NCBI GenBank assembly: GCA_905250025.1
Contig: CAJNOJ010000265.1
Coordinates: forward strand, 1-64,000
Source of the DNA: Adineta ricciae
Lineage: Eukaryota > Rotifera > Eurotatoria > Adinetida > Adinetidae
DNA: 64,000 nt
Reading direction: 5' to 3'
Shown here piece by piece: positions 53,399 to 61,888 of this stretch. A program made the translations under genes and the position numbers. Below the pieces are notes generated by a model. It saw only the letters and a list, made by a program, of their open reading frames with translations. It did not search any database and was not told where the DNA came from. Position 1 is the stretch's first letter; each line of letters starts with the position of its first letter.

Positions 53399-54951
53399 GT
53401 CGATACTAAAAGACAGTGCAATAGAGTAAAACGAATAAAGCATCACATTATGGAAGCTGAACACTATAAATCGACACATTATCAATAAGTAGATAGTTAT
53501 ATTCGCAGACAGTTCATAAAATGATTGTTGTGCTGTGCTGCCATTGTTCTAAATATTGTAGTAATTTTTTATGTGTTTCATTATCTTGCGAATGTAGTAA
53601 ATATGTGTTCTTAGCTATTGAATGGTTAGATAGCATAGCGAGCTTGGCTTTGTGAAATAGTTATATCTAGCCACGCTGTTGTTCTTCCCGTATTCATTAA
53701 TAATAATAATAAATATAAAATGAGCGAATAGACCGGCATACTATTGCGCGCACAATCTTTCAGTTTTTTCTACATGGTTGGTATTGAAATGTATTTTCAT
53801 TATTCCACAAGTAAAAGAAAGACAGTGTGGTGCACAAAATCAATCACTTTGAAACAGTAACGAGCAATAGTTTTAATGTGTACTAAGGCCGCCATTGAAA
53901 CAAAACGGATTGAGTAACCTGAGCGAAAAAGTAGAAGAAAACCTCATGTATAAATAGAATATTCTAATCAAATTGAGAGCACTTTTGCATGACTATAATC
54001 GTTGAATAATTGATGATCTTTGTTCAAGAACTACCAAATGAAATGTCTAACCGATTGAAGGTTTTAAACGCTTTCTAATTATTCCTCCGCTTCCTAGACA
54101 AGTCAAGCAGTTTGACTCAGTGTCTCGAACAATTCTTTCACATATTCTATAAAAATGAACATGGTCGGATATTTATTATCCGAAATCAATACAAATATGA
54201 GATCAAAGCGCACATACAGTGACACAAGAAGAAAAGATAACTTAATGAAGTATTGACAACTGATTACGGTGACTTAATATATACATATTTTCCTCGGCAA
54301 AATTTCCCTCGGGATGATTTTCAGATTAATCAGCAAGAATTAAAAATCATGATTTTACCGTTGACATTGATTAAATTAAGCAATCATCGCACAACTGCAT
54401 TTAGCAAGAGACAATTTCATAAATATTTTCAGACAAAGAATGCTCTCATTCAATATTCAACAATTGTTCACAGTAACATATGGTTTTAATCATCGATCTG
54501 TACTCTTTGATCAGCTTGATTATAGATAAATTTCTTCTTCCGTCCTGACATTACTTTTTATGCATGACCAAGGCACAAACTATCTTCTTTCTATAGTACG
54601 AGACGTGGCGTATTCTCAAAAGCAGACAGCCACTTACGCAAATTCTCTTAAATTAAAACAAAATGAAGAATAGAATTTGAATCTGAGTCTCATCACAATC
54701 TCAAACAGAAGCTCATGGTATTATTCAATCAGTTCTTTACTCGTTCGAAAATACACGCAGGCGCAGACAATGATTTATTCATATGTTATGACATTCCCAC
54801 AGGAGACGAAGAACGTCGGTAGTTGTGTTATCATAGCATGTGGTCTTTTAGATCTAGACATTTTTATATAAGCCAGATTACTTCAAATCGTTGATATAAT
54901 AACGATGAACCTCATATCGAGAATGTGATCAGATTGATTTCGAATAGATTA
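53399..54951. other. intergenic between two receptors
   Basis: No gene supported. A 78-codon frame at 54253-54489 begins at a non-conserved ATG and has no family resemblance. Confidence 0.45.
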
Positions 54952-55932
54952 ATGGCTGATAATGAGGAATACATTGAAAGATTAAATTCTATCTCCATAC
55001 AAATTAATCGTTATTTTGCAGTACTCATATTCGTCTTTGGTAGTGTAGGAAATATTCTTAATTGTTTAGTTTTATCTCAACAATCATTACGTTCCAATCC
55101 ATGTGCTGTACTTTTTCTTGTTTCTTCATTTATTGATCTGATTTCTATTCTTGTTGGTTTAACACCACGAATCTTAGCTGGTTGGAATCTCGATCCGACT
55201 GCAACTATCGACTGGATGTGCAAACTTCGAACCTTTATCACCTTTAGTACACGGACGATGGCGATATGGTTAATTACACTGGCTACACTTGATCGATGGT
55301 TGTTGTCTTCGCCTAATCACCGTCGACGAAAATTAAGTTCATTGAAAAATGTCAAACTTGGCATGCATATTTGCATAATTCTATCGATTCTCTTCTATGT
55401 TCATATGTTTAATTGTTATGAAGCAAATCTTATTGATCAGCCGTTGAAATGCTATGGGAAAACAATCGCGTGTCGTCTGGCCACGGACATAATTTATGTC
55501 ATAATGACGATATTTCTTCCGTCAACTCTAATGGTATTCTTTGGAATATTGATTGTTTCAAATGTTCGATATCTTCGTATGCGAACGCACAAAGTTTCAT
55601 TGAGATCTCGACATTCAAGAACAGGCCAGTTCAAATTAAAGAGAACTGATCATCATCTGCTTCGAATGTTGCTTGTACAAGTTCTTCTTTTAATTATATT
55701 TTGTATTCCACAAGCCATACAGAAGTTTTATATTACTTTTAAGCGATTCCTTGTTGTTGATGAACGTGCGGAGGCTTTAAATCGATTTTTATACAATATT
55801 GAAGTTTTATTAGCATTCATTGCTAGTGGAATGCCGTTTTATTTGTATACACTCAGCGGTGGAACTGTTTTTCGGGAAGCATCGAAGAATTTGTTCAAGA
55901 AGCTTTATAGAAAATTCAAATGTTGTTCATGA
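54952..55932 (+). CDS. rhodopsin-like receptor, diverged paralogue
   Basis: Single exon, 326 residues. It shares the whole plan of the receptor at 52409: VGNILNCLVLSQQSLRSNPC, LTPRILAGWNLDPT, DRWLLSS, HMFNCYEANLIDQPLKCYGK, IPQAIQKFY and SGMPFYLYTLSGG. At DNA level the two are clearly different, so this duplication is older than the near-identical copies at 35907/37603/52409. The open frame starts at GTG 54925; the first ATG, at 54952, is used. The third loop is longer and basic. It converges with the F-box gene 99 bp downstream. Confidence 0.9.
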   Translation: MADNEEYIERLNSISIQINRYFAVLIFVFGSVGNILNCLVLSQQSLRSNPCAVLFLVSSFIDLISILVGLTPRILAGWNLDPTATIDWMCKLRTFITFSTRTMAIWLITLATLDRWLLSSPNHRRRKLSSLKNVKLGMHICIILSILFYVHMFNCYEANLIDQPLKCYGKTIACRLATDIIYVIMTIFLPSTLMVFFGILIVSNVRYLRMRTHKVSLRSRHSRTGQFKLKRTDHHLLRMLLVQVLLLIIFCIPQAIQKFYITFKRFLVVDERAEALNRFLYNIEVLLAFIASGMPFYLYTLSGGTVFREASKNLFKKLYRKFKCCS

Positions 55933-56030
55933 TTTCTTTCTTTTCATTTATATATTGTCAAATTTTGAATAAAACTCCATAAAATTCACCATAATGAAAG
56001 ATCTAGTGAGTAGACAAATGCACAATATAC

Positions 56031-57764
56031 TTAACGTATCCATAATCGAATGTCCTTATGTGCTTCACTGGTGCGAGAAATTGAGCATACGTCTGGTAAG
56101 TGTTCTCGTAACCATTCAACCAAATTTCCGTCGCCGTTTTCTAATGAACTTGTGTCAATACATTTCACGACTAACGCACGAAGTTTACTCATGTTGTTAA
56201 CAAGTTTAACAATATCAGTGCGATGTTCGACTCTTATACAAAGAACTTCGCATTGCTGACCAATCGAAGAAGACGCTAGTTTGTCGCATTTGTCTGCATT
56301 GTAAACGATATTCGAACCTAGTAAATAGAGTTGTCGAATCTTTGGATGAACAATTTTGAAAAGGAAATCGTGTTGATTAAACCATGTTGATAATTTCAAT
56401 GAGCGAAGTTGAGATGATCGTTGGCACAAGATGTGTAAATTTGCGTGTACCTTATCCATATTCATACAATCATATGGATCAACTTTCAACGAATCTAATC
56501 GATCTAATGATGATACTAAGGAATCAAACGACTGATCATACGGTATGGTAATGTCCAGATGGCGAATATTTTCTAAGCGAAAGTCCGGTAGAGGTAGATT
56601 TTCATATAAATTGCGTCCATAGTACAGATTTTCGATAGAATGAAAGGTTCTATGATGAACATATTCGGGTGGAGCTGTAGATTTCATTCGAACATTCCCT
56701 GAAAAGAAAAAACTCTCAAATGCATATGGTAATGTGTAAATGAGCATAGTTCTTGAAAAGTCATTCGGAATCCAATGGCATTGGACGAACCATTGATATT
56801 TGTCAATCCAGAATTCGCTTCGGAATGAATTTAAGGCTCGATCGATTTCCTCGTGTTTGCTCTTTTCACGAGAAACCATAAATGCTGTTTTGAATTGGAA
56901 TCGAACCAGCTTTTTAAGACGGTTTTCAATGAGTTTCTCCCATTGACATCCATCGATGAAAAATGGATGAAAATCAACTTTGAATTCTTCTAAATTAGGC
57001 ATTGCTGGTAAGAACTTCATGAGATTGTCAGCATATCCATAGAAAATTAGATTTAATTTTCTCATCGATTCGAATTCGATGGACGAAATTTGTAAATCAG
57101 TTGGTTGATCAACGATCGATATGGTTAGAGAAGAAAGGTTTGGAAGCTGCTTGATCAAATGGATCAATTGGTTTATATCACAGTTTAACTTTGGAAAAGA
57201 TAAACAGCTCAGCGACGAAGAAATTATCGACAAGACTTCGTAAGAATTTTCATTATCGTAGAACACGTCGAGATAGCAAGACGTCACTTTGGGGAGATGT
57301 TCAATAGTTTTGATCATGTCGATATCGTACTTTGCGTTGTATGTGACATCATATCGGGTTATTTTCAGATGGTTCAATTCGGGAAGTTTGACTAGTTGTT
57401 CTAAGATAGTTTTTAGATAATCAAATGAATTGAATCGATGAATCGATAAAAATTTCAAATAGGAAAACTGATGCAATGATAATCCATGTGAGAAAAACAG
57501 ATGAACTTCTTGCGGTGTATCGTCATCATCCGAGAAACGAAGAGAATGAACGTGATCTGCTATTGATGAAAGATATCGTTGAGAGATGAAATCAAAGTCT
57601 GATTTTGATATTGATTGAAAGTTTATTGTATGCGTGCGAACGTAGATATGAATAAGATCAGTGAAACGATTGTTCAATCGATAAAAGCTTCGCAGAAGAT
57701 CAGCGAGTGAGAAATACTCGACGAATTCCAGCAATAATTCATTGGGTAGTGATTCGAATATCAT
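56031..57764 (-). CDS. F-box protein with LRR-like C-terminus
   Basis: Single exon, 577 residues. The F-box is at the extreme N-terminus (LPNELLLEFVEYFSLADLL, then RSFYRLNNRF). The long remainder has irregular LRR-like strands (LHSLRFSD, YLKFLSIHRFN, LNHLKITRYDV, LSSLTISIVDQ, LEEFKVDF, IRHLDITI, LRSLKLSTW, IRQLYLLGSN). It is related in layout to the 301-residue F-box gene at 38555 and nearly twice as long. Probable SCF ubiquitin-ligase substrate receptor. Starts at ATG 57764 and shares a 370-bp divergent region with the MscL gene. Confidence 0.85.
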   Translation of the reverse strand: MIFESLPNELLLEFVEYFSLADLLRSFYRLNNRFTDLIHIYVRTHTINFQSISKSDFDFISQRYLSSIADHVHSLRFSDDDDTPQEVHLFFSHGLSLHQFSYLKFLSIHRFNSFDYLKTILEQLVKLPELNHLKITRYDVTYNAKYDIDMIKTIEHLPKVTSCYLDVFYDNENSYEVLSIISSSLSCLSFPKLNCDINQLIHLIKQLPNLSSLTISIVDQPTDLQISSIEFESMRKLNLIFYGYADNLMKFLPAMPNLEEFKVDFHPFFIDGCQWEKLIENRLKKLVRFQFKTAFMVSREKSKHEEIDRALNSFRSEFWIDKYQWFVQCHWIPNDFSRTMLIYTLPYAFESFFFSGNVRMKSTAPPEYVHHRTFHSIENLYYGRNLYENLPLPDFRLENIRHLDITIPYDQSFDSLVSSLDRLDSLKVDPYDCMNMDKVHANLHILCQRSSQLRSLKLSTWFNQHDFLFKIVHPKIRQLYLLGSNIVYNADKCDKLASSSIGQQCEVLCIRVEHRTDIVKLVNNMSKLRALVVKCIDTSSLENGDGNLVEWLREHLPDVCSISRTSEAHKDIRLWIR

Positions 57765-58134
57765 CGTTTAGTACGTAAACATGTTTTTGTTAATACCATG
57801 TGGAAAGGAAAAGGAATTCTGCTTTGTATTTGTAGAGAGGAAGAAAAAGAACTTATTTTTGTTTTCCTGCTCTTTTACAGAACAGAAAAACAGCATCAAG
57901 GTCATATTTTTCTTTGATAAGAAACAACTAGACTGAAAAGAAAACTTTGTACAGATCGATTTCTTTCAGTCAATAGATTCCCATTACTTTCAATTACATA
58001 TTTCATCTGTTCATGTTCGCAGCATGTATGATGATGGAGATGCTAAATATAATATTGACAAAAAACAACAATCGGAAAGGAGTTTTTCAAATCCTTTCCA
58101 CGGTTCATTTCAATAGTATCACTTGTTCAGAAGA
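57765..58134. promoter_or_regulatory. divergent promoter region, F-box / MscL
   Basis: Space between two genes that start away from each other. CACTTGTTCAG (58120-58130) ends in an acceptor-like AG four bases before the MscL ATG, suggesting a 5' UTR intron or trans-splicing. An 81-codon frame across the MscL start is a shadow. Confidence 0.45.
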
Positions 58135-58584
58135 ATGCCGTTCTGCTTCAGTCCAATTCGACGATGGGCAAGTGTTGTCAAACAATTTCTTCTCAGTGGC
58201 GAACTTATCGATTTATCTATTGCGATTGTTATTGGAGATACATTTATTAAATTGGTAGAAACATTCGTCGATTGTCTTCTCACACCTATTTTAGGTTTTC
58301 TTTTCGATGGAGTTCCTATTGCTGAACTGTCAACAAAATTACAGTCAGACCGTTGGCCAGAAAAAGCTCCGGTTGTTCTTGCTTACGGGCGAGTTCTGCA
58401 ACAGCTGATTTTCTTTGCTATCATCGCAATAATGTTGACATTCATCATAACAATTATTCATAGTCTTGTGAAAAAACAACAACAAAATCAAATTGATCCA
58501 GAACAACCACCAACCAAACAAGAATTAATCCTTATGGAACACACAAAACTACTGCAAGCTATAGCACATTCAACGAAAAAATAA
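58135..58584 (+). CDS. mscL: large-conductance mechanosensitive channel (MscL family)
   Basis: Single exon, 149 residues, against about 136 in E. coli. The family plan is complete: a short N-terminal helix (WASVVKQFLLSGELIDLS, as in FREFAMRGNVVDLA), TM1 with IAIVIGDTFIKLVETFV, then DCLLTPILGFLF, a short loop, TM2 (VLQQLIFFAIIAIMLTFIIT) and the C-terminal bundle helix TKQELILMEHTKLLQ (compare TKEEVLLTEIRDLL). Bacterial MscL forms a pentameric pore that opens under membrane tension to release solutes in osmotic downshock. Animals are not known to carry it, so capture from a microbe is the best reading. Host-like base composition, flanking rotifer genes and an acceptor site just before the ATG argue against contamination. 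The open frame starts at TTG 58123; the ATG at 58135 is chosen. Confidence 0.9.
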   Translation: MPFCFSPIRRWASVVKQFLLSGELIDLSIAIVIGDTFIKLVETFVDCLLTPILGFLFDGVPIAELSTKLQSDRWPEKAPVVLAYGRVLQQLIFFAIIAIMLTFIITIIHSLVKKQQQNQIDPEQPPTKQELILMEHTKLLQAIAHSTKK

Positions 58585-59495
58585 ATGGCTGCTTTCTGGC
58601 CGTTGACATATTTTCACTGATATGTTCGCTTTCTAGTTGTTGTCTTTGTGATTGCGTATGCAATATCGAAAGAAAAGTAGAAATTCTTTTGAATCATCTG
58701 TATGCTTTCGTTTTGTATAGAAATAAAGAAGAAAATATCCTCTCGGTTTGCTTATTCACATAAATGAATCGAGAGGTGAGTAAGTATAAATAAATACTTG
58801 AAGTGCTAAATATGCAGCATCAAAATCGAGTAAGGAGAAATTTTCCGTGTTACGCAAGAGCTAATCGTGTGTGGACATACACGCGTGTAGTGTTATTGAT
58901 ATTGTTTATGGGACGAAAGGAGAGAATGAATAAACAAGATAAAAATGATACGTCGTAACGACTGTCGTATACAATAGGTATCATAGTCATGCGCGTCGGT
59001 CAGGATGGGATTGCAAGCTTTGTTGAAAGAAATCGTAGGAGGAGAGTAATATGGGAAATATTTCAAAACAACGTCGTATATGTAACTTTAGACGTCTTTC
59101 TAAAGAGCAAATACTTTCAGTACTGTTCTCATGTTCGAGAGCGTTATCTATTCAATTCATACGACGAAATGACTGTCCTTTTTATTGATGTATTTGATCA
59201 AAGGCACAGAGCGATGAAAAAAAAAATGTCATCAGTAACCGTACCTGGATACAGATATTGACATAAATGTATTCAATATAATAGTTTAACAAGATTTTAT
59301 CCTGTCTGCATGTGAAATTGTGTATTTGATAATATTTGTTTTTTCTTTGCAACAACGTTGTTCGTCACACATCGACAACGTTGCTCTTTTTTTGCTCGTT
59401 CGACGAAAATATATTGAGGTGCACAACGTCGTCATTAAGATAGTGTAAGTGGCTTCTTTAGCAAATAGATACATAAAAAGCAACAACATCAAAAC
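58585..59495. other. intergenic
   Basis: No supported gene. A 90-codon plus frame (58989-59261) has no family resemblance. A small perfect inverted pair around CAACGTTG occurs near 59352-59384. Confidence 0.45.
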
Positions 59496-59903
59496 ATGAT
59501 ACCGGCTTGGATAAAATACTTTTTGGTTAGAATACGATCTAAAAAGTCCGCACGTGAATCCAATCAGCGTTCATCTACGAATCAATCAACAGGATTTCGA
59601 ATTGAATATGGTCAAATTTATGGATATGAATACGTTTTACAAATCAATGATAATAAACAGAATGATTCATCTGTTCATAGATCGATAAATGCAAAACAGA
59701 ATTCCAAACGTACGAAACCAAATTTCAATCGTTCTAACGGAGGACGCAACACTTATACCAAAGCAGATGCAATTTATGTAAGTGGATACACTGGTGTAGG
59801 TGATGGCAGCCACGATGCAGCGGATTTGCTCTGTAGCGGTGGCGATGATGGCGGCGGGTATGGTGGGGCCGGAGATTGTGGAGGGGATGGAGGAGACGAT
59901 TGA
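59496..59903 (+). CDS. small basic protein with Gly/Asp-rich C-terminus
   Basis: Single-exon ATG frame of 135 residues. The first ~90 residues are polar and basic (YFLVRIRSKKSARES, NQRSSTNQSTGFRIEYG), then come YVSGYTGVGDGSHDAADLLC and an end of glycines and aspartates broken by Cys (CSGGDDGGGYGGAGDC). No signal peptide or membrane span is clear. The Gly/Asp tail is unusual in AT-rich DNA and argues that the frame is selected. Family and function unknown. Confidence 0.55.
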   Translation: MIPAWIKYFLVRIRSKKSARESNQRSSTNQSTGFRIEYGQIYGYEYVLQINDNKQNDSSVHRSINAKQNSKRTKPNFNRSNGGRNTYTKADAIYVSGYTGVGDGSHDAADLLCSGGDDGGGYGGAGDCGGDGGDD

Positions 59904-60368
59904 ATCAAATTCATTTTTTCATTCATTTTTCGCTTCAACTATGGTTGCTCTTCGAGAAAACGTTTCTTTAAGTGTAAATACAACATATGTTTGTTTCGCT
60001 CGTCCACTTTCAATATTTAAAGTTCTATTTTCGAGAAAGTCTTGTTCTACATAAAATAAACAAAGTGTAACATGTCTCTTCTAAAGCATAAATCGATAAT
60101 GTCATTTGCTTTCAAGCATTCTTTCTTAGCGATATGTCATTGCGTGTGTTCGAAGATTGCAAGATGAATCACATTGATGGACAGTAACATCAGCTGACTG
60201 GAGCAAACAAAAAATATCTTCGTATGTTTGTATATGCAGGCATACATCAGTTGTTCGAACATTTCTGCGATGAAGATGCATTCGAATCTAATTAGCGGAT
60301 ATTATTTAGCTAAGCAAGACTTTTTCTTCATTTCCTTGATCTTATTTTCATTAATAAACTCAATAAAA
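59904..60368. other. intergenic, 5' flank of the T1-NHL gene
   Basis: The open frame of the next gene extends upstream to 60228, with in-frame ATGs at 60234 and 60270, but the residues there are not domain-like. AATAAA at 60053 probably ends the preceding small gene. Confidence 0.45.
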
Positions 60369-61790
60369 ATGGAAAATATATCAATAACCGATCTTGATGT
60401 TATTCAATTAAATGTCGGCGGAGAATTAATAATGACTAGACGATCTACGCTTACAAAGATTACAAATTCGACGCTAGCAATTATGTTCAATGGTCGATGG
60501 GAAAATGAATTAAGTCGCGATAACAATGGAAATATTTTTCTTGATTTTAACCCGATATTATTTCAACATTTACTCGAACAATTAAGATTAGTTCACAACG
60601 ATAAGTCAGTTGTATTTTATTCACCTCCCTCATCTTCCCTGAAAATTCCCTTTGAAAAAATGCTTCGAAAATTAGGATTACATGCAATGAAGAAATCCAA
60701 AGAGGATATTATTGAATTGAATGTTAGTGGAGAGATCTTAACAACACGGCAGAAAATCTACACACAATTATCGAATTACACAACAGATCTGTTCGTCGAT
60801 TCGAATCCGCAAATCTTTCGTCGATTAGTAAATCAATTACGAGAAGAGCATATGAATGAAACGAGCGAAGAAATCGAATTAGAAGATAACTATAATGATG
60901 GAATTTGTGCAAATGCAAGTTGGAACATCAACGGTATAACAGTTGCCGGTGGAAATGGTCAAGGCTCAGGATTACATCAACTAGATCATCCAATGGGATT
61001 GTTTGTTGATAAAAATGGTTTTATTTATGTGGCTGACACACATAACCATCGTATAGTTCGCTGGGCAGTCGGTGCTAAACGTGGTGAAATCCTTGTTGAG
61101 TCCCATGATGAAACAAATGTTAAAAATTACGTTTCAAGTGTTGTAGTTGATAGGAACAACACAATTTATGTATGCAATCGAGACGAAAACCGTATCGAAC
61201 GATGGATCAAGAATGCTGAACGAGGAGAAACAATTCTTTCCAATATATCGTGTTGGGGTTTAGCTCTAGATCACAATGATAGATTATACATATCCGGTCA
61301 TGAAGACAATCGGATTTTAACATGGCCAAGCTTGCAAGTATTGGCTGGTGGCAATGGCGAAGGTGATGAGGACAATCAATTATCAAGTCCGTATCAGATC
61401 TTTGTCGACAATAAACAATCGATTTATATAGCGGATTATTTCAATCATCGAATTATGAAATGGTTCAAGAATTCCAAAGAAGGGCTAGTTGTTGCTGGTG
61501 GAAGTGGTTATGGTGATGGTTTAGATCAATTGAAATTACCTCATTCCATCGTTGTGGATCAAATGGGCACGATGTATATTGTTGATTTTGGTAATGATCG
61601 CATTCTACGTTGGTTTAAACACTCGAAGATCGGTGTCGTTATCATTGGACATCATGGATCAGGAAACAAACCAACTCAATTATCTGATCCATATGATATT
61701 GCATTCGATAGACAAGGAAATCTATACGTGGCAGATACATCCAATCATCGCATACAAAAGTTTAGTATTGATAAAAGTTTATGCGTATGA
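60369..61790 (+). CDS. double T1/BTB-like plus NHL beta-propeller protein
   Basis: Single exon, 473 residues from ATG 60369. The N-terminus carries a T1/KCTD-type BTB fold, about 10-100 (IQLNVGGELIMTRRSTL, the hallmark N-V-G-G; then a F-x-x-L-L-x-x-L-R block). A second shorter T1-like unit lies at about 112-165 (IIELNVSGEILTTRQKIY). From about 190 come six NHL repeats (each ending in a Y-V/I-A-D-x-x-N-H-R-I type strand), which make a closed propeller. The T1 parts should oligomerise or bind cullin-3; the propeller binds RNA or protein. The union of T1 and NHL is unusual: known animal NHL proteins are mostly RING/B-box (TRIM). The start is set where the T1 fold begins; upstream ATGs at 60234 and 60270 are alternatives. 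Confidence 0.85.
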   Translation: MENISITDLDVIQLNVGGELIMTRRSTLTKITNSTLAIMFNGRWENELSRDNNGNIFLDFNPILFQHLLEQLRLVHNDKSVVFYSPPSSSLKIPFEKMLRKLGLHAMKKSKEDIIELNVSGEILTTRQKIYTQLSNYTTDLFVDSNPQIFRRLVNQLREEHMNETSEEIELEDNYNDGICANASWNINGITVAGGNGQGSGLHQLDHPMGLFVDKNGFIYVADTHNHRIVRWAVGAKRGEILVESHDETNVKNYVSSVVVDRNNTIYVCNRDENRIERWIKNAERGETILSNISCWGLALDHNDRLYISGHEDNRILTWPSLQVLAGGNGEGDEDNQLSSPYQIFVDNKQSIYIADYFNHRIMKWFKNSKEGLVVAGGSGYGDGLDQLKLPHSIVVDQMGTMYIVDFGNDRILRWFKHSKIGVVIIGHHGSGNKPTQLSDPYDIAFDRQGNLYVADTSNHRIQKFSIDKSLCV

Positions 61791-61888
61791 TAAGTGAGTT
61801 TGGAATTTTCTATTCAATTTAGCAATGATATGGTTAAGAATATGAAAGATTCTAAATGAGTTTATTGATCGTTGTTCGTTTTTTTTTC

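Noticed and set aside
58135-58584. MscL as bacterial contamination
   Set aside because: The frame has host-like AT-rich codons, an acceptor-like site before the ATG, and is flanked within 400 bp by a rotifer-type F-box gene in the same unbroken sequence. Reads could still overturn this.
58989-59261. 90-codon frame between MscL and the Gly/Asp-rich gene
   Set aside because: No domain, no signal peptide and no homology recalled.
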